Shown in pieces: positions 49,401 through 61,400 of a stretch of 64,000 bases of DNA (the stretch's first letter is position 1; every line of letters starts with the position of its first letter). The position numbers were made by a program, and so were the translations under genes. The DNA comes from Adineta vaga (Eukaryota; Rotifera), in assembly GCA_021613535.1 (NCBI GenBank), contig CP075496.1:1054001-1118000 (forward strand). Reading direction: 5' to 3'. The notes beneath the pieces are model-generated. The model searched no databases. It worked only from the letters and a program-made list of their open reading frames with translations, and had not been told where the DNA came from.

Positions 49401-52400
49401 GTGTTAATCCCATCGACCTTTCCTCAAGTGAATACAAGTGTGGTTTAATGATGCTTTTACTGAACTCAATGCATCACGAAATAGTCATAGTATATATCAC
49501 ATGGTTCTTCCATATCCTCAATGAATTATTCTCATCTTCGAACTCGACTGAGATATTGAGGAGGCAAAACTGTATACAAAATTTCAAGACAATTGGACGA
49601 ACCTTTCAGTAACTATCACGTAGAACGACAGTCCAAAAGACACACTGACCAATTTGCAATACATAATAATTTATCCATCACAAGTACTTAAACACAAGAT
49701 TAGATATATCTAATCCAATCCTCCATTCTCATTGATATCGGCACAGCACACGCTACTATCATCGACACCACCTACTGAAATATATACTACATACACCATC
49801 TGGCGACCGGTTTAATCTTTAGTGAAGTCGAGAATTCTTCTTTCAGTTTTCTGTTCTAAAACGTATAAAAACTATTAAAATAGCGGTTTTACCTACGATA
49901 TTTCTTCATTCTTTCTACCCTATACATGTGTCTTTGCTTCTTGCACAGTCATGCTTCACAATTCCTCCAGATATGAATATCCCAACGTTGAACGATATGC
50001 GTTGATTTGTGTACGAGAAAGCGATAACGCTTTCTTTCTATCGTTAAACGGATACTGGCAAGTGAATTCGCTACTTTACTATATCGTATGTAACAACTGA
50101 AACATGCTAGATACGAACGAGAGCATAAAAGAAAACTAATTTTTCCCATCACAAAATCATCATCTATCTTTATAATTCTCTTTTTAAACTAAAACTGAAG
50201 TACACAAAACTAACATAATCCGCACTGAAAGCTTAGTTTTATTAGAAGGACGTCACATCCCACATAAACGTCAACGGCTTCGAAACTATTACTATTGACA
50301 AAGAAATCCTTCGCACAGATGCGAGAGACTTTCCATAGTACTTTACCAAACCTGACTAGGCAAAAATCCAAAATCGTTTCCATTCCCATTCCACATGAAA
50401 TTCCAAACATTAGAACCACCATGGTCAAGTCTAAATTAATCATCACTGAAAACTTGGATAAAATAGCCATCCAATCAATCAAACTACTACGTGTTCTATA
50501 CTAAAACCCGTTATCACAATATACTAACGTGATACTACATACGATTGCGGAATAGACAACAAATCATTAGCCCAAACGTCTCACAAGTTTCACAGCATGA
50601 AACAAACATCCTTCGCAAGAATATCAAGAACTTTGAATAGGACTCACCCATGCTTCCTTCAACACATGCTTTAATGTCGACGACAACACCTTTGGGTGAT
50701 TTACCATTGGTTGTTCGAATTAAAGTGATGTTCACGCGCGAAATATCACCCGCAGATGGTATCTTGTTTGAATCAACTGTTGCTGGTTTGCTCTTGTCAT
50801 CTATTGGGCTAACACTTGATTCGATCGGCTTCTCATTGATCTTCTTTCCATCCTGAGAATAGAATGTCACTTCAAATTGTTCCACATTACCATTTGGTGT
50901 TTTGTCACGTGGTAGAGTGACTGATTGCACTTCAGCTGGTTTCTCGAACTTGACAATGATTGATGGATTCTTCTGATCAGGAGGGAATGAGACGCCTGTT
51001 GGTGATGTTGGTTGAAAGTCAACATTCGTGCCTTTTGGAAGCTCACCGGATGGGACTGTGATCTTCTTGCTCACTGCTTCATCGATGGCTTGCATTTCTT
51101 GACATTGTCTAGCCGTTATTCCTGTAGTTACTGATTGACCAGGTTGTGTTGGTTGACCCGAAACTGTTGGTGGTGGTGTTTGGCCAGGTAGAGTGGTCTG
51201 ACCGGGTTGAGTTGACTGCCCTGGTGGTGTTGGCTGACCTGGAACTGTTGGTTTCGATGTTGACGCTATATCACTGGTCACGCCAACAGTTGTACCAGAC
51301 GACACCGGTGTTGTCACGGCGTTTGTTGTGCTTTGAATATTACTTCTAGTTGTCTCTTCCTCGATTTGGGCTTTTGTACCCAATGGTTTAGGATCCGCAC
51401 AACCGATGATACTCATTCGAACATTCGTTGGTGCTTTCCCATCACTTGTCTTAGAAATACCCACTGTTAATGGAATCACATCTTCCATATACGGAGAATA
51501 GTTAATCGCTGGACTCAATGGATTGTCACTGAATCGAGCTTCGTCATCGAAATCAGTCAATGCACTGATCTTTATGACCTTCGATTCTAGTGGATTCGTT
51601 ATTGACACATTTTGGACAATCACTTCCTACAATTATACACAACTTGAAAACGGGACGAGTTCATATTGAATAGCCTACCTTGACAAAGGTAATATCAATT
51701 GTTCCTGGCAGCTTAGCAAGCGAGATAGGAGCAGCTAGTGCATCTTTTGCGACTGTTTTGCCATTGAATTTAAGAGTGGCGAATAGTTGTGGTCCAAGGT
51801 TGGTAAGTTCAATAAGTTTTTCACAAACTAAAGAAGAAAACGTGTCGTGAATGAAGAAGAAGTTTTTATGGAAGGAAGACTGACCTTTTGTAGGAGTTTT
51901 TGGAGTTGTTTTGACCGAATGTGTGGTGAGTGAGGTAGATGGTAGAGCTAGATGGAAAAGATGAAAGTTAATTGAGGAAAATGATTTTGATTATCGTTGA
52001 GAGATAGTATGTTCACAAGGTGTTGCATGTGTTGTGATATGTGAGTACATTACAGTGATCGAATTGAAGGCCGGTTTAATTATAGCGGAAATTTAGTCAT
52101 AAATCAAAATAATGGTTATTTCCTGTTTTATACTCAGTGTAGAAGAAATTTGGGAGAGAATTATCGCGAATCGTACGAATTGTTATTATGTGAAACAATA
52201 GAACAGTGTTCTACTCGTTCTCAAAATTACAGGTGATCTTTTTTATGTCTGTTTGTTTCACAGCTGGAAAATAACACAATAACTTATTACTGACGAAATA
52301 CATTATTAACAGTGAATTGCAACTAAACTCTTTAAAACTTATTCGTTCGCGGATCTTTTAGTATATAAACTGCATAGATATGGAAGATTCTGTAAAAACC

Positions 52401-55400
52401 ATTGATCTGAAGTCCTTTACTTAATTGAATTTCTTTGGAACTGAGTGTTCTCAGGCTGATTCATTCGAAAATGTTAGAGAAATATTTAGAAAAGCTCCGC
52501 TATATCATTAGACAGAAACATTACAGACTAAAGCACCGCATGTTATTCTTTTGAATATTGGCTTCAAACGTTTTTTCTCGTGCGCCTTGAAGAAGCGTTT
52601 CAATTAGGTTCACTAACTGAGAAACCGTTGTTCGGCTTAACTGGAAAACATTTATCAAGTGTGAGAAGTGTCTATTACAGAGTTACATTCATCTCAACTC
52701 GCAAAATGAGTTGATTTTAGGGGCTCATCTCTCTTCTACGTCGCAGCACAGCTTTATCCAATGATACATAAAGCATTGTACTATGTTCGAAATAGACACA
52801 AAAACATTTTTGGTCGTACGTGGAGATAAAAATACAAATTACATCTGTATCGAAACTAATCTTATCGCTTTCTAGAAATAACAATTCCTCAGTTTAGCTA
52901 TGAGCTCTTATACTTGTGGTGGTCGAACTGATCTCAAGGTAAACTTACTTGTTGTTGTCTGGCCGGATTGAGTGGTTTGACCTGGGACTGTTGCTTGGCC
53001 AGGTTGAGTAGTTTGACCTGAAACTGTGGGTGGTGGTGTTTGGCCGGGTTGAGTGGTTTGACCTGGGACTGTTGCTTGGCCAGGTTGAGTAGTTTGACCT
53101 GAAACTGTGGGTGGTGGTGTTTGGCCGGGTTGAGTGGTTTGACCTGAAACTGTTGGCAGTGTTGTTAGACCAGGTTGAGTGCTTTGACCGGGTTGAGTTG
53201 ACTGGCCTGGAACTGTGGGTGGTGGTGTTTGGCCGGGTTGAGTGGTTTGACCTGGGACTGTTGCTTGGCCAGGTTGAGTAGTTTGACCTGAAACTGTGGG
53301 TGGTGGTGTTTGGCCGGGTTGAGTGGTTTGACCTGAAACTGTTGGCAGTGTTGTTTGACCAGGTTGAGTTGACTGACCTGGTGGTGTTGGCTGACCTGGA
53401 ACTGTGGGTGGTGGTGTTTGACCAGGTTGAGTTGACTGACCTGGAACTGTGGGTGGTGGTGTTTGACCCGGTTGAGTGCTTTGACCGGGTTGAGTTGACT
53501 GGCCTGGAACTGTGGCTGGTGGTGTTTGGCCGGGTTGAGTGGTTTGACCTGGGACTGTTGCTTGGCCAGGTTGAGTAGTTTGACCTGAAACTGTGGGTGG
53601 TGGTGTTTGACCAGGTTGAGTTGACTGACCTGGTGGTGTTGGCTGACCTGGAACTGTGGGTGGTGGTGTTTGACCAGGTTGAGTTGACTGACCTGGTGGT
53701 GTTGGCTGACCTGGAACTGTGGGTGGTGGTGTTTGACCAGGTTGAGTGCTTTGACCGGGTAGAGTTGACTGACCTGGTGGTGTTGGCTGACCTGGAACTG
53801 TGGGTGGTGGTGTTTGACCAGGTTGAGTTGACTGACCTGGTGGTGTTGGCTGACCTGGAACTGTGGGTGGTGGTGTTTGACCAGGTTGAGTGCTTTGACC
53901 GGGTAGAGTTGACTGACCTGGTGGTGTTGACTGACCTGGTGGTGTTGACTGACCTGGAACTGTGGGTGGTGGTGTTTGACCAGGTTGAGTGCTTTGACCG
54001 GGTAGAGTTGACTGACCTGGAGGTGTTGGCTGACCTCGAACTGTGGGTGGTGGTGTTTGACCAGGTTGAGTTGACTGGCCTGGTGGTGTTGGCTGACCTG
54101 GAACTGTGGGTGGTGGTGTTTGACCAGGTTGAGTGCTTTGACCGGGTAGAGTTGACTGACCTGGTGGTGTTGGCTGACCTGGAACTGTGGGTGGTGGTGT
54201 TTGACCAGGTTGAGTTGACTGACCTGGTGGTGTTGGCTGACCTGGAACTGTGGGTGGTGGTGTTTGACCAGGTTGAGTGCTTTGACCGGGTAGAGTTGAC
54301 TGACCTGGTGGTGTTGACTGACCTGGTGGTGTTGACTGACCTGGAACTGTGGGTGGTGGTGTTTGACCAGGTTGAGTGCTTTGACCGGGTAGAGTTGACT
54401 GACCTGGAGGTGTTGGCTGACCTCGAACTGTGGGTGGTGGTGTTTGACCAGGTTGAGTTGACTGGCCTGGTGGTGTTGGCTGACCTGGAACTGTGGGTGG
54501 TGGTGTTTGACCAGGTTGAGTGCTTTGACCGGGTAGAGTTGACTGACCTGGTGGTGTTGGCTGACCTGGAACAGTGGGTGGTGGTGTTTGACCAGGTTGA
54601 GTGGTTTGACCGGGTAGAGTTGACTGACCTGGAACTGTGGGTGGTGGTGTTTGACCCGGTTGAGTGCTTTGACCAGGTTGAGTTGACTGGCCTGGTGGTG
54701 TTGGCTGACCTGGAACAGTGGGTGGTGGTGTTTGACCAGGTTGAGTTGACTGACCTGGTGGTGTTGGCTGACCTGGAACTGTGGGTGGTGGTGTTTGACC
54801 AGGTTGAGTTGACTGACCTGGAACTGTGGGTGGTGGTGTTTGACCCGGTTGAGTGCTTTGACCGGGTTGAGTTGACTGGCCTGGAACTGTGGCTGGTGGT
54901 GTTTGGCCGGGTTGAGTGGTTTGACCTGGGACTGTTGCTTGGCCAGGTTGAGTAGTTTGACCTGAAACTGTGGGTGGTGGTGTTTGACCAGGTTGAGTTG
55001 ACTGACCTGGTGGTGTTGGCTGACCTGGAACTGTGGGTGGTGGTGTTTGACCAGGTTGAGTTGACTGACCTGGTGGTGTTGGCTGACCTGGAACTGTGGG
55101 TGGTGGTGTTTGACCAGGTTGAGTGCTTTGACCGGGTAGAGTTGACTGACCTGGAGGTGTTGGCTGACCTCGAACTGTGGGTGGTGGTGTTTGACCAGGT
55201 TGAGTTGACTGGCCTGGTGGTGTTGGCTGACCTGGAACTGTGGGTGGTGGTGTTTGACCAGGTTGAGTGGTTTGACCGGGTAGAGTTGACTGACCTGGAA
55301 CTGTGGGAACTGTGGTTTGACCAGGTTGAGTGGTTTGACCAGGTTGAGTTGACTGGCCTGGTGGTGTTGGCTGACCTGGAACAGTGGGTGGTGGTGTTTG

Positions 55401-58400
55401 ACCAGGTTGAGTTGACTGACCTGGTGGTGTTGGCTGACCTGGAACTGTGGGTGGTGGTGTTTGACCAGGTTGAGTTGACTGACCTGGAACTGTGGGCTGT
55501 GGTGTTTGACCCGGTTGAGTGCTTTGACCGGGTTGAGTTGACTGGCCTGGAACAGTGGTGGTGGTGTTTGGCCTGGTTGAGTGGTTTGACCTGGGACTGT
55601 TGCTTGGCCAGGTTGAGTAGTTTGACCTGAAACTGTGGGTGGTGGTGTTTGACCAGGTTGAGTTGACTGACCTGGTGGTGTTGGCTGACCTGGAACTGTG
55701 GGTGGTGGTGTTTGACCAGGTTGAGTTGACTGACCTGGTGGTGTTGGTTGACCTGGAACAGTTGGTGGTGGTGTTTGGCCTGGTTGAGTGGTTTGACCTT
55801 GTTGAGTTGACTGGCCTGGTGGTGTTGGTTGACCTGGAACAGTTGGTGGTGGTGTTTGACCAGGTTGAGTTGACTGGCCTGGTGGTGTTGGCTGACCTGG
55901 AACTGTGGGTGGTGGTGTTTGACCAGGTTGAGTGCTTTGACCGGGTAGAGTTGACTGACCTGGTGGTGTTGGCTGACCTGGAACAGTGGGTGGTGGTGTT
56001 TGACCAGGTTGAGTGGTTTGACCGGGTAGAGTTGACTGACCTGGAACTGTGGGTGGTGGTGTTTGACCCGGTTGAGTGCTTTGACCAGGTTGAGTTGACT
56101 GGCCTGGTGGTGTTGGCTGACCTGGAACAGTGGGTGGTGGTGTTTGACCAGGTTGAGTTGACTGACCTGGTGGTGTTGGCTGACCTGGAACTGTGGGTGG
56201 TGGTGTTTGACCAGGTTGAGTTGACTGACCTGGAACTGTGGCTGTATGTGCCGTGGTGGTGTTTGACCCTGGTTGAGTGGTTTGACCTTGAGTTGACTGG
56301 CCTGGAACTGTGGCTGGTGGTGTTTGGCCGGGTTGAGTGGTTTGACCTGGGACTGTTGCTTGGCCAGGTTGAGTAGTTTGACCTGAAACTGTGGGTGGTG
56401 GTGTTTGACCAGGTTGAGTTGACTGACCTGGTGGAGTTGGCTGACCTGGAACTGTGGGTGGTGGTGTTTGGCCAGGTTGAGTTTGACCGAGGTTGTGTTG
56501 GTTGACCTGGAACAGTGGGTGGTGGTGTTTGACCAGGTTGAGTGCTTTGACCGGGTAGAGTTGACTGACCTGGTGGTGTTGGCTGACCTGGAACTGTGGT
56601 GGTGGTGTTTGGCCTGCTTTGACCGGGTTGAGTTGACTGGCCTGGAACTGTGGCTGGTGGTGTTTGGCCAGGTTGAGTGGTTTGACCAGGTTGTGTTGGT
56701 TGACCTGGAACAGTTGGTGGTGGTGTTTGGCCTGGTTGAGTGTTTGACCAGGTTGAGTTGACTGGCCTGGAACTGTGGCTGGTGGTGTTTGGCCGGGTTG
56801 AGTGGTTTGACCTGGTACTGTTGCCTGGCCTGGTTGAGTGGGTTGACCTGAAAGAGTGGGTGGTGGTGTTTGACCGGGTTGAGTTGACTGACCTGGTGGT
56901 GTTGGCTGACCTGGAACTGTGGGTGGTGGTGTTTGACCAGGTTGAGTTGACTGACCTGGTGGTGTTGGCTGACCTGGAACTGTGGGTGGTGGTGTTTGAC
57001 CAGGTTGAGTGCTTTGACCGGGTTGTGTTGACTGGCCTGGTGGTGTTGGTTGACCTGGAACAGTTGGTGGTGGTGTTTGGCCAGGTTGAGTGGTTTGACC
57101 AGGTTGTGTTGGTTGACCTGGAACAGTGGGTGGTGGTGTTTGACCAGGTTGAGTGCTTTGACCGGGTAGAGTTGACTGACCTGGTGGTGTTGACTGACCT
57201 GGTGGTGTTGACTGACCTGGAACTGTTGCTTGACCAGGTTGAGTGGTTTGGCCAGGTTGAGTGGTTTGACCGGGTTGTGTTGGTTGACCTGGAACAGTTG
57301 GTGGTGGTGTTTGGCCAGGTTGAGTGGTTTGACCAGGTTGTGTTGGTTGACCTGGAACAGTTGGTGGTGGTGTTTGGCCAGGTTGAGTGGTTTGACCAGG
57401 TTGTGTAGGTTGACCTGGAACAGTTGGTGGTGGTGTTTGACCTGGTTGAGTGGTTTGACCTGGAACTGTTGGTTTCGATGTTGACGCTATATCACTGGTC
57501 ACGCCAACAGTGCTACCAGACGACACCGGTGTTGTCACGGCGTTTGTTGTGCTTTGAATATTACTTCTAGTTGTGTCTTCCTGGATTTGGGCTTTTGTAC
57601 CCAATGGTTTAGGATCCGCACAACCGATGATACTCATTCGAACATTCGTTGGTGCTTTGCCATCACTTGTCTTAGAAATACCCACTGTTAATGGAATCAC
57701 ATCTTCCATATACGGAGAATAGTTAATAGCTGGACTCAATGGATTGTCACTGAATCGAGCTTCGTCATCGAAATCAGTCAATGCACTGATCTTTATGACT
57801 TTCGATTCTAGTGGATTCGTTATCGACACATTTTGGACAATCACTTCCTACAATTATACACAACTTGAAAACGTGACGAGTTCATATTGAATAGCCTACC
57901 TTGACAAAGGTAATATCAATTGTTCCTGGCAGGTTAGCAAGTGAAAAAGGAGCAGCTAGTGCATCTTTTGCGACTGGTTTGCCATTGAATTTAAGAGTGG
58001 CGAATAGTTGTGGTCCAAGGTTGGTAAGTTCAATAAGTTTTTCACAAACTAAAGAAGAAAACGTGTCGTGAATGAAGAAGAAGTTTTTATGGAAGGAAGA
58101 CTGACCTTTTGTAGGAGTTTTTGGAGTTGTTTTGACCGAATGTGTGGTGAGTGAGGTAGATGGTAGAGCTAGATGGAAAAGATGAAAGTTAGTTGAGAGA
58201 GAACTGTACTATGTCGTTCAGAGATAGTATGTTCACAAGATATTGCATGTGTTGTGATGTGTGAGCAAATTAAAGTGATCAAATTGAACACCGATGTAAT
58301 TAGAGCGGGAAATTAGTCATAAATCAAAATAATGGTGAGTTCCTTATTTATATTCAATATGAAAGAGAATTGGATCTGAACTAGAGCAAGGATTCAAAAG

Positions 58401-61400
58401 TATGCTAGTGAGAAATTGTATAATAATGGTCTGTTCGATTACAATCGAATAGGATTGCATATAAATACTCTTCCTATTTATTCATGTAGATTGACACTCA
58501 GATTGCTTATGTTGATAGCCTTGTTCGGCCATTTTGAAGCAGAAAAATCGTGGAATTGTAAAAGACGAATCGATGAACTTATGGACTTACTTGTTGTTGA
58601 TTGACCTGTAACTGTTGATGTTGTTGTTCCTGCGCTAACAGTTGTAGTATTCACACTACCTGGTGTTATGTCTAAATAAATATTTAATGAAGTATATTCA
58701 CTAATAATTGGATTTTTCGGAAAAATAAATACCAGATTCTGTCTGAGCTTTGGTGTTGAGTACGGATGGTTTACCGCAACCACGAATGGAAAATTTAATT
58801 GATTTTGGATACTGAATATTTCCGTTCGCAGCTTTCAATGTGAAAGTAACACCATAATTGAATTCCAAGTCACTTTCATAATTAACTTGAAAACCTTGGT
58901 CAAGGGTACGAGTATCATCAGTATTATCAGTTTTCACAGTTACTTGAGCTATCTGAGCATCTTTCAGATTAATAAGACCAGCTGATCTAATCGTTGCCTT
59001 GAAAATAAAGAGAACGACAGAATAAATTTGATAGCTATAGAGAATCAATAGAAACATATATAAAACTTACCTCTTTAGTCGTTTGAAATTGAACTTTCAT
59101 CGTTGGTTTTGTCATATCGAATGATCTTGGAAATGGTGCTGAAAGAGATTTGCCATCAACCACGACTTTTGAGAGATACATTTCATCCGTATCTACCATT
59201 TCCACTGGTGTTAAACAAGCTAAGAAGACAAAAAAATAATGAGAAGAATATTCAAATTAATTACTATACGAATATTTACCGTTCGATTGTGTTACAGGTG
59301 GAATTGTAGTAGAAACAGATGTAGTTGTTTTAGAAGTTTCAGTAGCTAAAAGAAATTTAATGCAAATTCTTGTTTCTAAACCTAAATGGTTACTACCGGA
59401 TAAAGTTGTAGGTGCGGCAGTTGATGTAAGTAACATTATACTTACTAAAAAGATTTCAAAAAAATAATTCATTGTATTGTAAACGAAAAATCTTTTCTCT
59501 ACCTGGGCTATAACAACCAGTTACTTCTAATCGCACAGCTGAGGGCGGTAGTCCATTTGTCGTTTTTAATATTTTAACAATAACTTCTTTAATACCACAT
59601 CGCATTTGAGCTTCTGTTACTGATGGACTATTATCTGCTGATCGTAAAGTAAATGTACTTCCATTGACTGCTTTCACGTCAGTTCCATCGACTGTTTTAT
59701 AACTGACTTCGATTTGTGCAACGTTCGATGTTGGACGTTCACCAGCAGTGATTTGAGCAGACACATCCGATACACAAATATGACTTGTAAAACGTGCATT
59801 AATCGTATAATCTTTCGATTGTCGTAAATTTTCACCTTTCATATTTTTATAAGCATTAGTGAAATCAGTTTTGGCTGCTGGTGAAGAATATCTTTCCATA
59901 TATTCACGAACTAAAATATTTTTCTTGTCACACCAACCTAAACATAGTTTATGAGAAGAAAATGAAATCTTTGATTTTTCTAAGAAAATTCGTACTTGAT
60001 TCAGCAATGGTAGTACCAACACGATTTGAACTTGTTGTTGTTTCCTGATCTAAAATTTCGAATTGGATATTATCAAACGAAAAGAAAGAATTACCAGCTT
60101 CGACTTGTGCTTTAGTACCGATTGCAGTTTTTCCTGTAAAACAACCATGAATTTCTAATTTCAAATCTTTTGGTGGTAGTTTATCTATTGTATTTGTGAT
60201 AACAATTGATAAGTTTGGTACATATTCTAATGTTGATGGAAAGGTAACTTCATTCAATGCTGGTGCTGTACTTGATACAGCATCATCTAATGCATCTGAA
60301 TTCACTTTTAATCCTGTAATTTTTGCTTGATCACCATTGATTAAACGAACTCGTTCCAAATCGACCTGAATATTGAATTGAATATTATTCTATTACAAAC
60401 AAAAATCAATGACTTACATCTTTACTGAAACTAATATCAATTTGATAAGGTAATCTATCAATGACGAGTGGTGAAGGTACATCAGCAAGAGATATTCTTT
60501 TATTTTGAATTGTAACACTTGAAAAAAGTTCTTTACTTAATTTAGTTAATTCAGTTAAATTAGTACAACCTAAAACAAACAAAAAATATACAAACAATGA
60601 GATATCAGATGAAAGATAACAAACGTTTTTTCATTGTTGATGATGGTTCTGATGTTGACAAAGTTGGTGGTGATGTGAAGTATGTTATGCCAGCTAGAGA
60701 AGAAACATGATTTGAATGGTTAAAAGAAAGAGAAATTCGATGGACATCAACTTACCTTGTTTAGTACAACCTAATACTTTCAAACGAAAATATTTGGGTT
60801 TGCCTTCACTTGTTTCAAGAATAGTTAAATTAAGTCCTTTCAAATCAGGAATGATGTCATGATGTACCATTAAACTCGAATCACTTGTAAATGTTAATAC
60901 TTTTCCTGTTTTAGGATCAAGATATGGTGTTCCATCCCAATTCAAATAATATAAACTATATTTCACAATATTAGTTGTTAAATCGTTATACGTTGGTTGT
61001 AGAGCAACTGTTGAAATACTTGTTGCTGCTGTGAAATAGGCTCGAACTGTTGGATTTTGTGTGAGAAATGTAACGCCAGTGCGATTTTCATATGCTTTCG
61101 AAAGATCTGATCGAATATTTGGTGAAGAATATTCAAGCATATTATATGGTTGCAATATATTTGTTATTTGACACCAAGAAGCTACAAGAAGAAAAAAAGA
61201 AATATAATCAATTTCAAATCTTCCCAACGAACCTGCTTTCACTGTTGTAGGATCTGCTTCAGTCTGAGCTTTTGTAGATATTATTAATGGATTACAACCA
61301 TCGATATAAAGTCGAATATTTTTTGGTGCTAAACCATCCATTGTCGCTCTTATGTCAAATGTTACCCTATATGAACGTTCCATATCAACAGTATTGGTTT

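Noticed and set aside
53300-57484. Long + strand ORFs with ELWVVVFDQVELTDLVVLAD repeats
   Set aside because: Antisense readings of the Pro/Thr array; hydrophobic periodic sequence with no family match.
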